DNA of 64,000 nucleotides from Odontocerum albicorne (GCA_949825065.1 OX463864.1:14025327-14089326), one strand, 5' to 3'. Positions 41,066 to 51,690 are shown, counted from the stretch's first letter. Numbers and translations: made by a program. The notes: generated from the sequence alone by a model not told the origin.

Positions 41066-41269
41066 GTCTTCTATATAGGGATATGGGCATTTATTCAAAA
41101 ATCAAAAAAAGTTTACGTATCTCTGGTATATATCGTGTAACTCGAATTTTATTATAATAGTGTCTCCTTCCAAGGTCTGCATTTAAAAACGCTTGATACA
41201 AAACTAAACAACAGACAGGATTCAGTGCAGCCTGATACTTTTAAATGACACCTTTCAAAATATCAATAA

Positions 41270-41490
41270 TTTAATTCAACCATACTTTCCTTGGTCTTTC
41301 TCTAGCACGCCTTCCACTTACATTTGCACTTTATATTTGTTTTGTTAGTCTTTCTTCATTTATTCGTTTTTCAAGCCCAAACCACATCAAATATCTCTTC
41401 TTCATCTTACTTAATGCATTAGCATTAGGTTCAAATTCATCCCTAATCATTTCGTTCTATATTCCCCCATACATTGTCACCTCAGTTCAG
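41270..41490 (-). mobile_element. LINE-a piece
   Basis: Minus strand: caatttaattcaaccatact, cttggtctttctctagcacg, cttccacttacatttgcac, cattcgttt..., cattaggttcaaattcatcc, ttgtcacctcag. Confidence 0.8.
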
Positions 41491-41757
41491 TTCAGTTCCA
41501 TCCAACCACCATCCACACTATTATTGGGGACGAAATATGTCCCCATGGATATATTTTATATTTGTTAACAACGCGACGTCACGTAGCGACGAAGAAGGAA
41601 CTGCCCATAAAGACTCGTCCTTAGGTGACGACACGCCCGAGTAAGAGAAAAGAATAACAGCGACGACGGACTTAAAAGGTCAGTAGTCAAAATGACTAGC
41701 AGCGAAGTAAATATACTTATAAAGCGGTTTAAGGTCTGGAGTTCAAACAGCGTAGCA
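41491..41757. other. Unassigned GC-richer spacer
   Basis: Contains acgcgacgtcacgtagcgac and other CG-containing strings, with no gene or repeat recognised. Possibly host sequence. Confidence 0.35.
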
Positions 41758-41965
41758 AGACGATTCCGTGGCCTAGTTGGTAAGACGTTTGTCTCCCAAC
41801 CCAGATTACGAGTACGATTCCCGGTGGAACCCAGATTTATTTATAAAGGATTCCAGTCCGGTTTTCACTTAAGGCTTCTTAACATCTTTCTGGTTGGTTG
41901 GAAGATATTGCCATATGACAATAAGCCCGCCAGGTTGTACTGTATACAACGAAAGTGTTATACAT
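41758..41965 (+). mobile_element. SINE-A, well preserved
   Basis: Head attccgtggcctagttggta agacg, B box gagtacgattcccggtgg, linker atttatttataaagg, middle ccagtccggttttcacttaa, tail tctggttggttggaagatat, caataagcccgccaggttgt, end gtatacaacgaaagtg and tacatacatac. Tail core matches LINE-b nearly base for base. Confidence 0.9.
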
Positions 41966-42419
41966 ACATACAACTTGCAACCCGTTACAGCGTTAAATAG
42001 TTATCAGTCTTTATACGAGTACATACGACCAAGGACTTCCACATTTGTAACACGATGTGTTTAGGTAATCTTCAACATATAGTAGATCTACTATTATATA
42101 TGTCTCAAAAGTTTCGATCCTATGTGATATTTGCTAGTTCACTGTTCATGTATTCATCTCATATAGGAGAGTTGAGACGATGTAACAGCGAACCATGCGT
42201 ATTCTTAAGGTCTTAAACTATAAAAGTAATTGATTCAGGTCATTTTCTCGATCTCAAAGTGAAATACAATACAAAAAGTGTAATACAATATAATACAATA
42301 CAAAAGTGCGTAGTATACGAGTATTCACGTAATACTTACAAACGCATCAAAACAATCCTTCGAAATCACTAGATCGGAATAGTAAATCAAAAACATTTGC
42401 CCCCTCAATTTTTCTCCCT
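41966..42419. other. Unassigned spacer
   Basis: No coding or repeat feature beyond a short acaataca-rich patch at 42260-42305. Confidence 0.45.
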
Positions 42420-43205
42420 CCCTGGCTCCATCCCAACTCACTGTCTGCGAAGACTGTTAGGGTCAGCTCTCCTCGTCCTCAGGTTGTATGCTCTTCTGTC
42501 CTGGACTACGTCCCCCAGGCCGTGCCTCTGCATCAGGTTATCTTTTTGCACCACCCACGAATTCTTTGGTCTTTCTCTGGTTGATATTTGAGGAAGATTC
42601 ATGGAGATTGCCTGGTTCACAATGTGATTGGGTGCTCTGCGTCCCACGTGCCCACACCATCTCAATCGCCTCTCCTCCACCATACTGTTGATGTGTGAAC
42701 ACCTAGGCTTCCACGAATGCGTGAGCCTTTTATTTTGTCTCTTAGGGACACCCTAGCTGACCATCTTAGCATGCGCATTTGCATTCGGAGCCATAGAGGA
42801 GTGCGGGTCTGACAATCGTTTGGCATACTTTTCCTTTTAACTTTACTGACATTTTCGGATCACATAGAACTCCCGTCATTGATCTAAACTTCACCCATCC
42901 CACACTAATTATATGTGTTACATCTGCTGCACATCCTCCATCGCTATGGATGAGTGACCCAAGATACTTAAAAGAGTCACAATTTGGTAATGTTTCTCCA
43001 TCCATTTGCATTACGGGAGTGACAGCATTTGTGTTCTCGAATGGTAGGTACAGATATTCTGTTTTCTTTCTGCTCAGTCTCAATCCATTATCCTCCAAGA
43101 TTCTTCTCCACCTTTCCAGACTATTTTGCAGGTCTTCATGTTTTTCCCTTATTAATACGATATCGTCTGCAAATAGTTGGATCTTTAGGAGATATTTGTC
43201 CCCTC
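42420..43205 (-). mobile_element. LINE-d, RT palm to C-terminus
   Basis: Minus strand from about 43200: KIQLFADDIVLIREKHEDLQ with the catalytic ADD, RRILEDNGLRLSRKKTEYLY, MQMDGETLPNCDSFKYLGSL, KLKGKVCQTIVRPALLYGSE, then in other frames EERRLRWCGHVGRRAPNHIV and RERPKNSWVVQKDNLMQRHG. This is the BovB/RTE-type order. The longest clean frame is 110 codons (43098-42766). Endonuclease and 5' end absent. Confidence 0.85.
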
Positions 43206-43465
43206 AACAACCCCAATCAAATGTCCACAAAAATATCCCACGTCCATCTCTTAAGTCCGATAAAGGATTAAGATGTCCCGAAGTCGGACTGATACTCCCG
43301 AGTATAAACCATCTACAGTGTGTGCATGTATTGTTCTCAATACACGCATTTGTACATCATTTATTCGGTTCCTTGAAGTATTTTACGAAACAAAATCAAA
43401 AATATATACAGCCTTATTTTGTTTTCTACGTAGTTATTTCTTTTTCTTATCCAATGACTCAAGTA
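43206..43465. other. Unassigned spacer
   Basis: No support for coding; short frames of 69-80 codons only. Confidence 0.4.
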
Positions 43466-43702
43466 TCAGCAAACGTGACTGACCCAAAGATAAAAGATCC
43501 GACCTGACTCCATCCAGTGCCGTTCGGGGTCCACGTCCACATAAAGTGTACCATTAGGGGCAGCTATCTTTATGCTGTCGAGTGGGGCATTTGCACTTCC
43601 ATCATGGGGATCCATTAGTGTATGTCTCGTCGTCACACGGCAGTATAAATTAATAGTATATTTTGTCGTCGTTATAACCCCGGTGATAAATATGTTAATC
43701 AA
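43466..43702 (-). other. 78-codon frame, possible exon or fragment
   Basis: TTRHTLMDPHDGSANAPLDS, then IKIAAPNGTLYVDVDPERHW and MESGRIFYLWVSHVC. The composition (D, P, G, few AT-driven K/N/I/F) is unlike the surrounding chance frames and the DNA is not repeated in the window. No family recognised. Weak donor-like ggGTCAGT near the 3' end. Could be a host exon or a fragment of an unrecognised element. Confidence 0.25.
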
Positions 43703-43971
43703 ATGTCGGCGCGATTATCGCCTCTTAGCTCGAGTCGCTCGGTTGGTCCATGCCGTCGGTAGGAACCTGCTAACGGCGCGGATGCTGTGGACAAGTATAA
43801 ACCTGCTTTCTGATTCAAAACTAAATTATTATTGGAGATACTCGTGTAATGGGTCGGATTATTCGTTTTGTTTTAAAACCGTTCAATAACTTCATTTTTC
43901 ATAGAATTTATTTATTTATATGAAATTGATGACACGCGCATGATGAAGAGCGTGACGGGGAGACAATATAG

Positions 43972-44186
43972 AACCTCCTTAGTCTAGTTGGTAAGACGCT
44001 TGTCTCCCAATCCGGAGATTGCGGGTTCGATTACCGTTGGGACCCAGATTTTTTAATAAAAATAATTCCAGTCTGGTTTTCACTTAAGACCTCTTTAACA
44101 TCTTTCTGTTTGGTTGGCAGATATTGCCGCACGGCAATAAGTCCGCCAGGTTGTACTGTATACAACGAAACCGTAGTACAATACAA
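43972..44186 (+). mobile_element. SINE-A, full length
   Basis: Head ctccttagtctagttggtaa gacgc, B box cgggttcgattaccgttgg, A-run linker, tail gtttggttggcagatattgc with the private variant gccgcacggcaataag, end gtatacaacgaaaccg. Confidence 0.9.
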
Positions 44187-44372
44187 TCCCAGCCTGGAGA
44201 TTGCGGGTTCGATTACCGTTAGAACACAGATTTTTTTTAAAAAAGGATTCCAGTCTGGTTTTCACCTATCTTTAACATATTTCTGCTTGGTTGGCAGATA
44301 TTGCCGCACGGCAATAAGTTCGCCAGGTTGTACTATATACAACGAAAGTGTAGTACAATACAATACAATATG
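44187..44372 (+). mobile_element. SINE-A, partial tandem duplicate
   Basis: Restarts at cagcctggagattgcgggtt (just upstream of the B box) and repeats the rest, sharing gattaccgtt and gccgcacggcaataag with the copy before it. A local duplication, not a second insertion, is the simplest reading. Confidence 0.85.
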
Positions 44373-44394
44373 CGCTTCCCACACAAAATATTAT

Positions 44395-44672
44395 TTATAA
44401 AAACGCAGATAAATATTAAAATAATTAGTTGTAAGAGTTGTTATCTAGTCATAAAAAGTGTATTTGTGTTAACTATTTCAGATTATTCAATAAGAAATTA
44501 AATATTAGGATCATTAAAAATAAAATTACATGTAGCAAATTTAAATGAAGTAAGTTCATAGTTATAAAACGATTATATAAATTAGATTAGTTCTTAAGAT
44601 ATAAATTTTAATAGGTCCATAGACTTTGACAAATGTTTATGTTATATATTACTTAATTAAATAAAAAAATAT
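44395..44672 (+). mobile_element. LINE-X 3' UTR
   Basis: aattagttgtaagagttgtt atctagtcat..., atgtagcaaatttaaatgaa gtaagttcat, then gactttgacaaatgtttatg and ataaaaaaat. Only the 3' 280 nt. Confidence 0.75.
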
Positions 44673-44989
44673 ATACCTCAAGTTTTCTCTCTGTAAAATA
44701 TAAAACTGTTCTTTCAGTAAAACATATTGATACATGACATGGCGGCTACTTGACTAGAGCTCAACATATTGGTACATGACATGGCTACTTGACTAGAGAT
44801 CAACAGGACGACTTTTGTAAGTCAAGTACTGATTAGTATACGCTCACGCGCATGAGCCGCTCATGGACTTGACGTGTAACAATACAGATGGCAGGTAACA
44901 ACACTCGTACACATCTAGCGCCCGAATGTTGTTACTCGGCAAATGCTTAAAGCAGACTGCGATATTTTTATTTATTTGTATGAGTACCA
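44673..44989. other. Spacer with 41-44-bp duplication
   Basis: acatattgatacatgacatg...tacttgactagagctca is repeated (44725-44765 and 44766-44807). Remainder unassigned. Confidence 0.6.
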
Positions 44990-45055
44990 CCATCGGGAAT
45001 TGAATCCGAAACCCCCGGGCATAAGACAAGAAAGAGTCTTACCAATTTTGGGAAA
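44990..45055 (-). mobile_element. SINE-A head
   Basis: Reverse of A box aattggtaagac and B box gattcaattcccgatggt (plus: ccatcgggaattgaatc). Confidence 0.6.
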
Positions 45056-45440
45056 GTGAAAGAAATCAAAATTAATATTTAAAGATACATTTATTTGCAA
45101 AAAAAAAATACTCGTACATATCATACATACATAAAAGCCATATTCATTCTGGGGGGTATGCAGAGAGAATAGTTCGTCACGCCTTTCTGCTCCAGACTTA
45201 CTGATGTAATTAGGCATATTTTGCGTCGTCCACATTCACACATCTTTTTCGAGGTATCTGACTTAATCCACATTTCTTATTTTCGAATTTAATTGACTTA
45301 GTCCAACCATACTTTCCTTGGTCTTCCTCGACCATGTATTCCACGAACATATCCATGGTAAATTCCTTATGTCAAAGTTTCTTCATTCATACGTTCTACA
45401 TGCCTAAACTGACTCATGAGTATTCTTCATCCGGCACCAT
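45056..45440 (-). mobile_element. LINE-a 3' end
   Basis: Plus-strand reading of the reverse: tctggggggtatgcagagag, cttagtccaaccatactttc, cttggtcttcctcgaccatg, catacgttctacatgcctaa, gagtattcttcatccggc. Confidence 0.75.
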
Positions 45441-46576
45441 GGGAATGTTATAACCGGACTTAGAGGTGTATACATAAAGCTGTCACGATATTGACAACGT
45501 TTGACAGTTACAAAGCATTTAGATAAAATAATATCTCATAGCAAAACTTCTTTCAAAATCAAAGTCGAAAAGAGACGAATAAGTATAATATTTTTAAAAG
45601 TTTTTTTTATATGAACGATATTTTTCAAAATATTTCAAGATCTTTTCATATAGTTAGTTACGTTGGTAGTAAAAAAAACAGACCTTACCAATAGTTTTCC
45701 AAAAAAAAGACATCTGGAAATACCTTTGGCATACGGAATCAGTAAGTTGAAAGGTCTCTCTTACCTGAAAAGAAAAAAAAATAGGGTTAGTTTGAAAGAC
45801 ATGGCGCTTTATCAATTTGTGGCGAAATTCTTTTATTTTTGTTTTGGCAACCCAGATCCTGGCCGGAAGAGCTCATCAACCAATCAAACCATATTGATAA
45901 GTTAGTGGCACTCTCAAATCAACTTCTTGAGCATGGTTTCCGGTTCTTGCAAATCCGTTGCTTCCCAATTTACTACACGCAAGACTTTAAGGAGGGGAAC
46001 CAGAATGTGTATTAATCAATGCACGTGGGTGTTTCCTGCCCTTGCCCTAGATTACGACCACCTATCAGAATCGAGGAGTGACGTTAAGCCGAGATGATTG
46101 TGACCTCACCAGATAGCTGGTGGATACAGTTGAATCAGCCCTCAGTTGGAAATTTCCTCTTGTAAGTAATTCTAAGGTGCTTCTCGAAAGATTTGACTTG
46201 CCACGAGTATTACGGAGTACCCTGAATAGTCTAAGATGTGGTTATAAGTGCAGTGTGCAAACTTTGCATAAGTGAGGTTTCATTAACTCGTCGTTGTACT
46301 CGTGTCGTAAATGAGTGTCCGATATTTTTATTTCCAGGAAGATTGGAGGATATCCATCGACCAACTTTTAAGACTGTATCATGGATGAGGAACCTGAACA
46401 TTAGACAACGAGAGATAAACCATATGAGAGAAAAATATATACCTTCTGGGACGAATTTTTTGGTTGTCTTACTCGCATATAGGTTGGGTTTCATTGATTC
46501 CCCACTTAACTCGTGTGAAATGGTCCAGACTGTCAATTACATTATGGAGAAGTCTCCAATATATTCCCGAGAAAAC
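45441..46576. other. Unassigned 1.1 kb with moderate open frames
   Basis: Plus frames 45663-45905 (80 codons) and 46238-46579 (113 codons), opposite frame 46536-46231. No domain recognised; the 113-codon frame ends in the first unit of the 29-bp array. GC content is above the window average and no piece recurs in the window, so a host fragment is possible. Confidence 0.35.
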
Positions 46577-47042
46577 TAAAAAGTTCAGTAGAAGTACTGA
46601 ATAATAAAAAGTTCAGTAGGAAGTACTGAATAATAAAGAGTTCAGTAGGAAGTACTGAATAATAAAGAGTTCAGTAGGAAGTACTGAATAATAAAAAGTT
46701 CAGTAGGAAGTACTGAATAATAAAAAGTTCAGTAGGAAGTACTGAATAATAAAAAGTTCAGTAGGAAGTACTGAATAATAAAAAGTTCAGTAGTAAGTAC
46801 TGAATAATAAAAAGTTTAGTTGTGAGTACTGAATAATAAAAAGTTCAGTAGGAAGTACTGAATAATAAAAAGTTCAGTTGTGAGTATTGAATAATAAAAA
46901 GTTCAGTAGGAAGTACTGAATAATAAAAAGTTCAGTAGGAAGTACTGAATAATAAAAAGTTCAGTTGTGAGTACTGAATAATAAAAAGTTCAGTAGGAAG
47001 TACTGAATAATAAAAAGTTCAGTTGGAAGTACTGAATAATAA
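46577..47042. repeat. 29-bp hairpin-unit array, about 16 copies
   Basis: Unit aaaaagttcagtaggaagta ctgaataat. Every unit holds a short inverted repeat, ttcagta-ggaag-tactgaa (7-bp stem, 5-nt loop). Variant loops (ttgtgag, agtaag) are scattered through the array. The first unit is one base shorter. Confidence 0.96.
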
Positions 47043-48113
47043 TCGATTAAATATAGGTACAATATATATTTTTATTTTGTAAATATAAACTGAGTAAAAA
47101 ACTTGTTTATTTTTTTTCTCACCACTGTTTTGAACACTGGTGAATAAAAAATAAAAAATAAGTGTTATATTTATTTTATTAAAAAAATATAAACATGACG
47201 CCACAAAGTGAAACAAATGTCTTTTCTTAGATACAAGAAATAAACTAAGTGTTTGTTTCTTTTTAACCCGAGACCAAATTTCATTCTTTACGTCAATTAA
47301 TTACACCCATAACTTAATGAGTACAAAAAAATAATTGAAATAATTAACATAAAATATTGTACTTTCTAACTTTCTGGGTTTGCCCATTATTTTGAAAGGC
47401 CATTTTAACGAAAAGAGCAATGCAGCAAACAAAAGGATAATTTCTATAAAAATGCAAATGGAGAGAGAGAGACAGGGGCTAATTAACCTTAAAAGTGCTG
47501 TATTGACCCTTTGCGAAATGGCAAGTGTTCAAAAAAAGCCGAGTTGAAATTTGATATCGAGCGAAATATAAAGCTGTTAGTCTGAGACGGTGATAAATTG
47601 ACGAAAATATGGAACGAAAGATTCGATTTTATAAAAGAAAAAAAATTTACTTAAAAAATATTTCATAAAATTAACGATTAAAAATTTATTTACACTGAAA
47701 AACGAAAAAATAACAATAAAAGGACCCTAATGCTTCATATACACAAAACAATTTTATTATATTTATGATGAATCCACGCTATAATATTGGATGCCAATAA
47801 TCTTACTTTTTTTCATACATGAATTTTTGTACGGCTGAAACCCTATAGTAAACATAGATTTATTTCTCTATGTTTCTTATTTTTCTCTCCACTAATAACC
47901 TGCCCGTGGGAACACGGCAAATGGATGAAGCAAAATTTAATACTCGGTAGCCATAAAAGTTCCGAGATAAAAATATAGCCTATAGTCGAAACTTGCGCGT
48001 CTCTAGAGTCACTTGTCAATCTAAATGTTTTATTATAATCAGTTTTAGATAGTCTACACGTAGGTTACATCAATTGTTGAATATTAACACGTTTGGGTTT
48101 TCACTAGGAGTAT
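47043..48113. other. AT-rich 1.1 kb
   Basis: Long A/T runs; a short inverted motif tatttattttttctcaccac...ggtgaataaaaaataaaaaa near 47105-47155. No coding or mobile feature assigned. Confidence 0.45.
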
Positions 48114-48650
48114 AAAGGCTTATTATTGAGTTTGAATATGTACGAGTATGTAGAATTTTTTTGTGAAGCTTTCATTGTCTAAAATGTTAAAAAAAAGTTA
48201 AATATTCAAATAAAATCAAAAAAGTTGATGTATATGGAAATTTGTACAATTTCGTAATTTTTTTCTGATCGTGTTTAGGCAGGTTAAATTTTCGGCTAAA
48301 TAGATGACCTTAGTAACTTGGTTGGTTAGACGTTTGTCTTCTAACCCAGGAGTTAAGAGTTTGATTCATGTTGGTTTAAAGGCTTATTATTGAGTTGGAA
48401 TATGTACGAGCATGTAGAATTTTTTTGTGAAGCGACATAAGCTTTCATTGGCTAAAATGTTAAAAAAAAAGTAAAATATTCAAATAAAATAAAAAAAATT
48501 GATGTATATGGAAATGTGTATAATTTCGTATCTTTTTTTCTGATCGTGTTTAGGCAGGTTAAATTTTCGACTAAATAGGTGACCTCGGTAACTTGGTTGG
48601 TTGGTTTATCTTATAACCCAGAGGTTAGGGGTTTGATTCATGTTGATACC
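48114..48650 (+). repeat. 264-bp tandem duplication carrying SINE-A head
   Basis: Copy 1 48114-48377, copy 2 from 48378. Both start aaaggcttattattgagttg/t and include gtgtttaggcaggttaaatt and the SINE-A head (cggtaacttggttggttaga). Copy 2 has a 7-base insertion (cgacata) and runs on into the complete SINE-A. The duplication therefore postdates the SINE-A insertion and copy 1 contains only its head. Confidence 0.9.
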
Positions 48651-48790
48651 TAGATTTTTTTAAATGGGTTCCAGTCTGGTTTTCACTCAACACTTATTTA
48701 AATACCTTTGTGGTTGATCGGAATACATTACTACATGGTAAAACATCAAGTTGTACAGTATACACTCAAAGTGCACTACAATACAATATT
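48575..48790 (+). mobile_element. SINE-A
   Basis: Head taacttggttggttggttta (A box damaged), B box ggggtttgattcatgttga, linker ttttttttaaatggg, middle ccagtctggttttcactcaa, tail ttgtggttgatcggaataca, end cagtatacactcaaagtgca. Confidence 0.8.
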
Positions 48791-49085
48791 AATATTTTAT
48801 TTTATTTATTTATTTATTTATTATTACACATGACAAAAAAATATACATAATTTGCGAAAAAACAACAGGTAATTTGATTTGGACATACAATTTTAATGGA
48901 TCTGGATTTGTTGCCTTTCATTTGTCGTATCCCCAGTAAACTAGGCTTTTGCCTGTATCTCACTGAGGATATTTAGCATGAAAAAATAAATCGATACTTC
49001 TTTCTGATTTTTTATAAACAAAAACAAAACCCCGTTGCACGTTCTCATCAACCTGTCAAACGGTGACACTAAATTACAACTGGAA
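48791..49085 (-). mobile_element. R3
   Basis: (tttatt)n tail at the left, then acacatgacaaaaaaatata, cgaaaaaacaacaggtaatt, tcgtatccccagtaaactag, gcctgtatctcactgaggat, cgttgcacgttctcatcaac. Close to the 23583 copy. Confidence 0.78.
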
Positions 49086-49089
49086 ACAT

Positions 49090-49445
49090 CATGCTTTGCA
49101 TAATAAATGTCAAATGTTATTTATTTGGGGCGAAGATGCGAAATACTCAATAAGAGGATTCTGAGATGATTTGGACATTAAGAACGAATGAATGAGAAAA
49201 AAATGAATAAAGAAATAATAACAAAACAAATAAACTATGCAAATGTGAATGAAAGGTGTGTTAGAGGAAAACCAAAGACAGTATGGATAGATCAAGCGAA
49301 TGATATTTTGTAAGAAGGAAACGTAAGAAGTAAGAGAAATCGTAGGCGCCGTATGGATGTTGAAGAGGCAAATTATGTTGGAAAATTTGGCAATCTGTCC
49401 TGTGCATAATCCGACAGGGAAATGACGTGATGGTATGTATGTAAC
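49090..49445 (+). mobile_element. LINE-a 3' end
   Basis: aggattctgagatgatttgg (R-I-L-R-W-F-G-H), aacgaatgaatgagaaaaaa (R-M-N-E-K-K), gaaaggtgtgttagaggaaa accaaag (GVRGKPK), tggatagatcaagcgaatga (W-I-D-Q-A-N-D), aatcgtaggcgccgtatgg and gtgatggtatgtatgta. Confidence 0.85.
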
Positions 49446-49908
49446 TATTACATTTCATAACAATGTACATTCAGCACGCTTGGAATGAAGATAGCGTGTC
49501 CTAACGAAATCTATCCAATAAATAAGGAACTACTTTCCGGACAACACATTAGTTTAAAATTTTAAGTGTTTAAATCCAAAGTACTCGTAATTAAAAATCA
49601 AGACTCAAGTTTTATTTCTACGGCACAAAAAATGTCAATTTGAAAAACAGGCACGTAACCGTTGATTCATATGAAAATGTTCAAACCGCGACATGTTACG
49701 AGTCGATTAATTAATTCGAGATTTGTGCGTCATAAGATAGTCGTTAAAATGTACAGCCGAGTCGCGCGAGTCGTAAATCAAAAGCCACATGTAATGTATT
49801 TCTGTCGATTAAATCAGTGAATAATGTTAAAAGCTGGGTGAACAGTTATTTTACATTAGTCTAAAGGCCGCTAGACATTGTGCATATTACGAGAAAATAA
49901 AATACGTC
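49446..49908. other. Unassigned; repeat block next to LINE-a
   Basis: 49455-49560 recurs at 39700 and in part at 2700. Remainder without features. Confidence 0.4.
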
Positions 49909-50132
49909 AACCTCCGTGTCCTAATTGGTGAGACGCATGTCTTCCAGCCCGAGAGCTACCAGATCGTTTCCCATTGGTATCCACATAGATTATTTAAAAA
50001 AGGTTCCAATCTGGTTTTCACTTAAGGCTTGTTTAAACACATTTTTAGTAGATTTGAAAGATGGCCACATAGCAATTAACCTGCTATGTTAGGTTGTACT
50101 GTATATAACGAAAATGTGACACAACAAAATAA
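49909..50132 (+). mobile_element. SINE-A
   Basis: Head cctccgtgtcctaattggtg agacg, B box damaged (cagatcgtttcccattgg), middle ccaatctggttttcacttaa, tail degraded (tttttagtagatttgaaaga). Confidence 0.8.
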
Positions 50133-50191
50133 ATTCCAGAATGAACAAGATGGAAAATTCATTCATGGGTCGCTTGCCTATGGACCACTCG

Positions 50192-50312
50192 ACGACCTCC
50201 GTGGCCGGTAAGACGCCTGTCTCCCAGCCCGGAGTTCACGGGTTTCAAATCCTGCTAGAACCCTGATTTTTTTAAAAAAAGGACTCCAGTACGGTTTTCA
50301 CTTAAGTTTTCT
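50192..50312 (+). mobile_element. SINE-A, 5' half
   Basis: cgacctccgtggccggtaag acgcctgtctcccagcccgg, B box gggtttcaaatcc, linker and cagtacggttttcacttaag, then stops. Confidence 0.8.
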
Positions 50313-50334
50313 TCTCCTCTAGCTCAGCTTCCGG

Positions 50335-50430
50335 AGACCTCCGTGGCCTAGAGACGCTTCACCACCTCCCAGAAGTTTCGGAGTCGACTCCCGATGGTAC
50401 CCAAAAAAAAAAATAAGAAAAAATATTCCC
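50335..50430 (+). mobile_element. SINE-A head
   Basis: gacctccgtggcctagagac, B box ggagtcgactcccgatgg, then a poly-A run. Third SINE-A head in the same orientation within 520 bp. Confidence 0.75.
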
Positions 50431-50479
50431 AATGTGGTAAAAATCTCTGCTTTTTCTATTTTTAACTATGCGGACGTCT

Positions 50480-50640
50480 GATATTTTGATATTACGGAGG
50501 AACAGCTGGAAAAATTACAGCATCTTCAAATTTTTTGTCTAAGATTTATTTTATACCTGAGAAAGTACGATCATATAGCTTCATACCAAAAGGCACTGAA
50601 CTGGTTGAACGTGAGAAATAGAAGCCAAATTAACATACTA
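50480..50640 (+). mobile_element. LINE-k, RT fragment
   Basis: EEQLEKLQHLQIFCLRFILY, then LRKYDHIASYQKALNWLNVR: matches the LE.LQ...IRFI.GLR(K/R)(Y/F)DH...Y...L.WLPV segment after the palm of Jockey-like RTs. Confidence 0.65.
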
Positions 50641-51130
50641 TATATATATATATTGTATACTCCCAATATCCTTGAAGCGAAGGGTCTACAACCAGTGCAT
50701 TCTTCCAGTACTTACGTATGGCTGCGAGACATGGACGCTCACAGTAAAGAACACGCAAAAGCTCCAGACCGCACAAAGGGGCATGGAGAGATGCATGTTG
50801 GGATATACTAAAAGAGACCGTGAACGAAACACCTGGATTCGCAATATAACAAAGGTAGAAGACGTTATAAAGGTGTGCAAAAGAATGAAGTGGCAATGGG
50901 CCGGACACGTAGCCAGAATGTCAGACTCCCGATGAACATCCGAAATAATCCAATGGTACCCAAGAGGCATAAAGAGGCCTAGAAGACGACCGAAGGTACG
51001 CTGGATGGACGAAATCAGGAAGCATGGCAGCATCACGTGGCATCGGCGAGTAAAGGACCGAACTGTTTGGAGTCAACTTGGGGAGACCTTCATCCAGCAG
51101 TGGATCGACCCTGGTTGACAATGATGATGA
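50641..51130 (+). mobile_element. LINE-e, RT C-terminus
   Basis: KRRVYNQCILPVLTYGCETW, NTQKLQTAQRGMERCMLGYT, RMKWQWAGHVARMSDSR then a stop, and, after it, RGIKRPRRRPKVRWMDEIRK, RTVWSQLGETFIQQWIDPG. A typical RTE-like/R1-like end (YGCETWT, M-x-W-x-W-AGH-ARM, R-G-R-P-x-x-R-W-x-DE). The 3' end is a (tgatga)n run, usual for such LINEs. One in-frame stop, otherwise well preserved. Confidence 0.88.
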
Positions 51131-51134
51131 TGAT

Positions 51135-51262
51135 ATATTGTATAATATCCTTAACTATCCCGCAACCTCCTTAATATATTTCTGGTTGGTTGGAAGAGAT
51201 TACCACATTGAAATAAGCCCGCTAGGTTATACTGTATACAGCGAAAATAAAATACAATACTA
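51135..51262 (+). mobile_element. LINE-b start-point fragment joined to the shared tail
   Basis: 51136-51163 tattgtataatatccttaac tatcccgc matches LINE-b at the point where the 10905-11472 copy begins (27 of 28). After cctcc it jumps to tttctggttggttggaagag, aataagcccgctaggttata, ctgtatacagcgaaa and atac. About 128 bp in total, formed by an internal deletion or template switch. Confidence 0.6.
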
Positions 51263-51289
51263 GCATGCGCTAGACGTGTGCGAGTATTG

Positions 51290-51600
51290 GTTCCTATCCA
51301 CGAGCGCTAGAATTTTCAACACGTACTATGGGTGAACTGTTAGTTACTTGCGTACTCCAGTAGTTCTGAACCTGAGAGCTTGATAACCGGGGTTTAAGAT
51401 AATGTAGTCTTCCGACTATGCTTTTCAAGGTGTCCGGACCATCAATTCGGATATTGAGCCGTACCATACAAATAAATTCATGAAAAGCAAGTATATTAAC
51501 CATTGGCGACATCACTAAAAAAATATCTCGACGACATCGAGAATTAAGACTGAACGATTGCAAAAAAAATCAAACTATTTCTCTTAAACAAATAATATCT
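51290..51600 (-). mobile_element. LINE RT C-terminal fragment
   Basis: Minus frame 51563-51294: SLNSRCRRDIFLVMSPMVNI, LRLNIRIDGPDTLKSIVGRL-like and VTNSSPIVRVENSSA. The L-x-x-R-R-x-x-D-x-x-x-x-x-x-x-x-N-G pattern and final P-x-x-R suggest a Jockey/CR1-type end. Moderate support only. Confidence 0.5.
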
Positions 51601-51607
51601 TAAAGCT

Positions 51608-51690
51608 CTTAAAAAAATTTGTTACCAACGGAAATCGAATCCGCAATCCTAGGGTAGGAATGCGTGCAACCAATTAAGGTACCTGAGAAT
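51608..51690 (-). mobile_element. SINE-A head
   Basis: Plus-strand accaacggaaatcgaatccg caatcctagggtagga...caattaagg: reversed B and A boxes. Confidence 0.65.

Noticed and set aside
41758..41830. Genuine tRNA genes at the A/B-box pairs
   Set aside because: The heads lack complete cloverleaf complementarity and are always followed by the same SINE body; they are SINE promoters.
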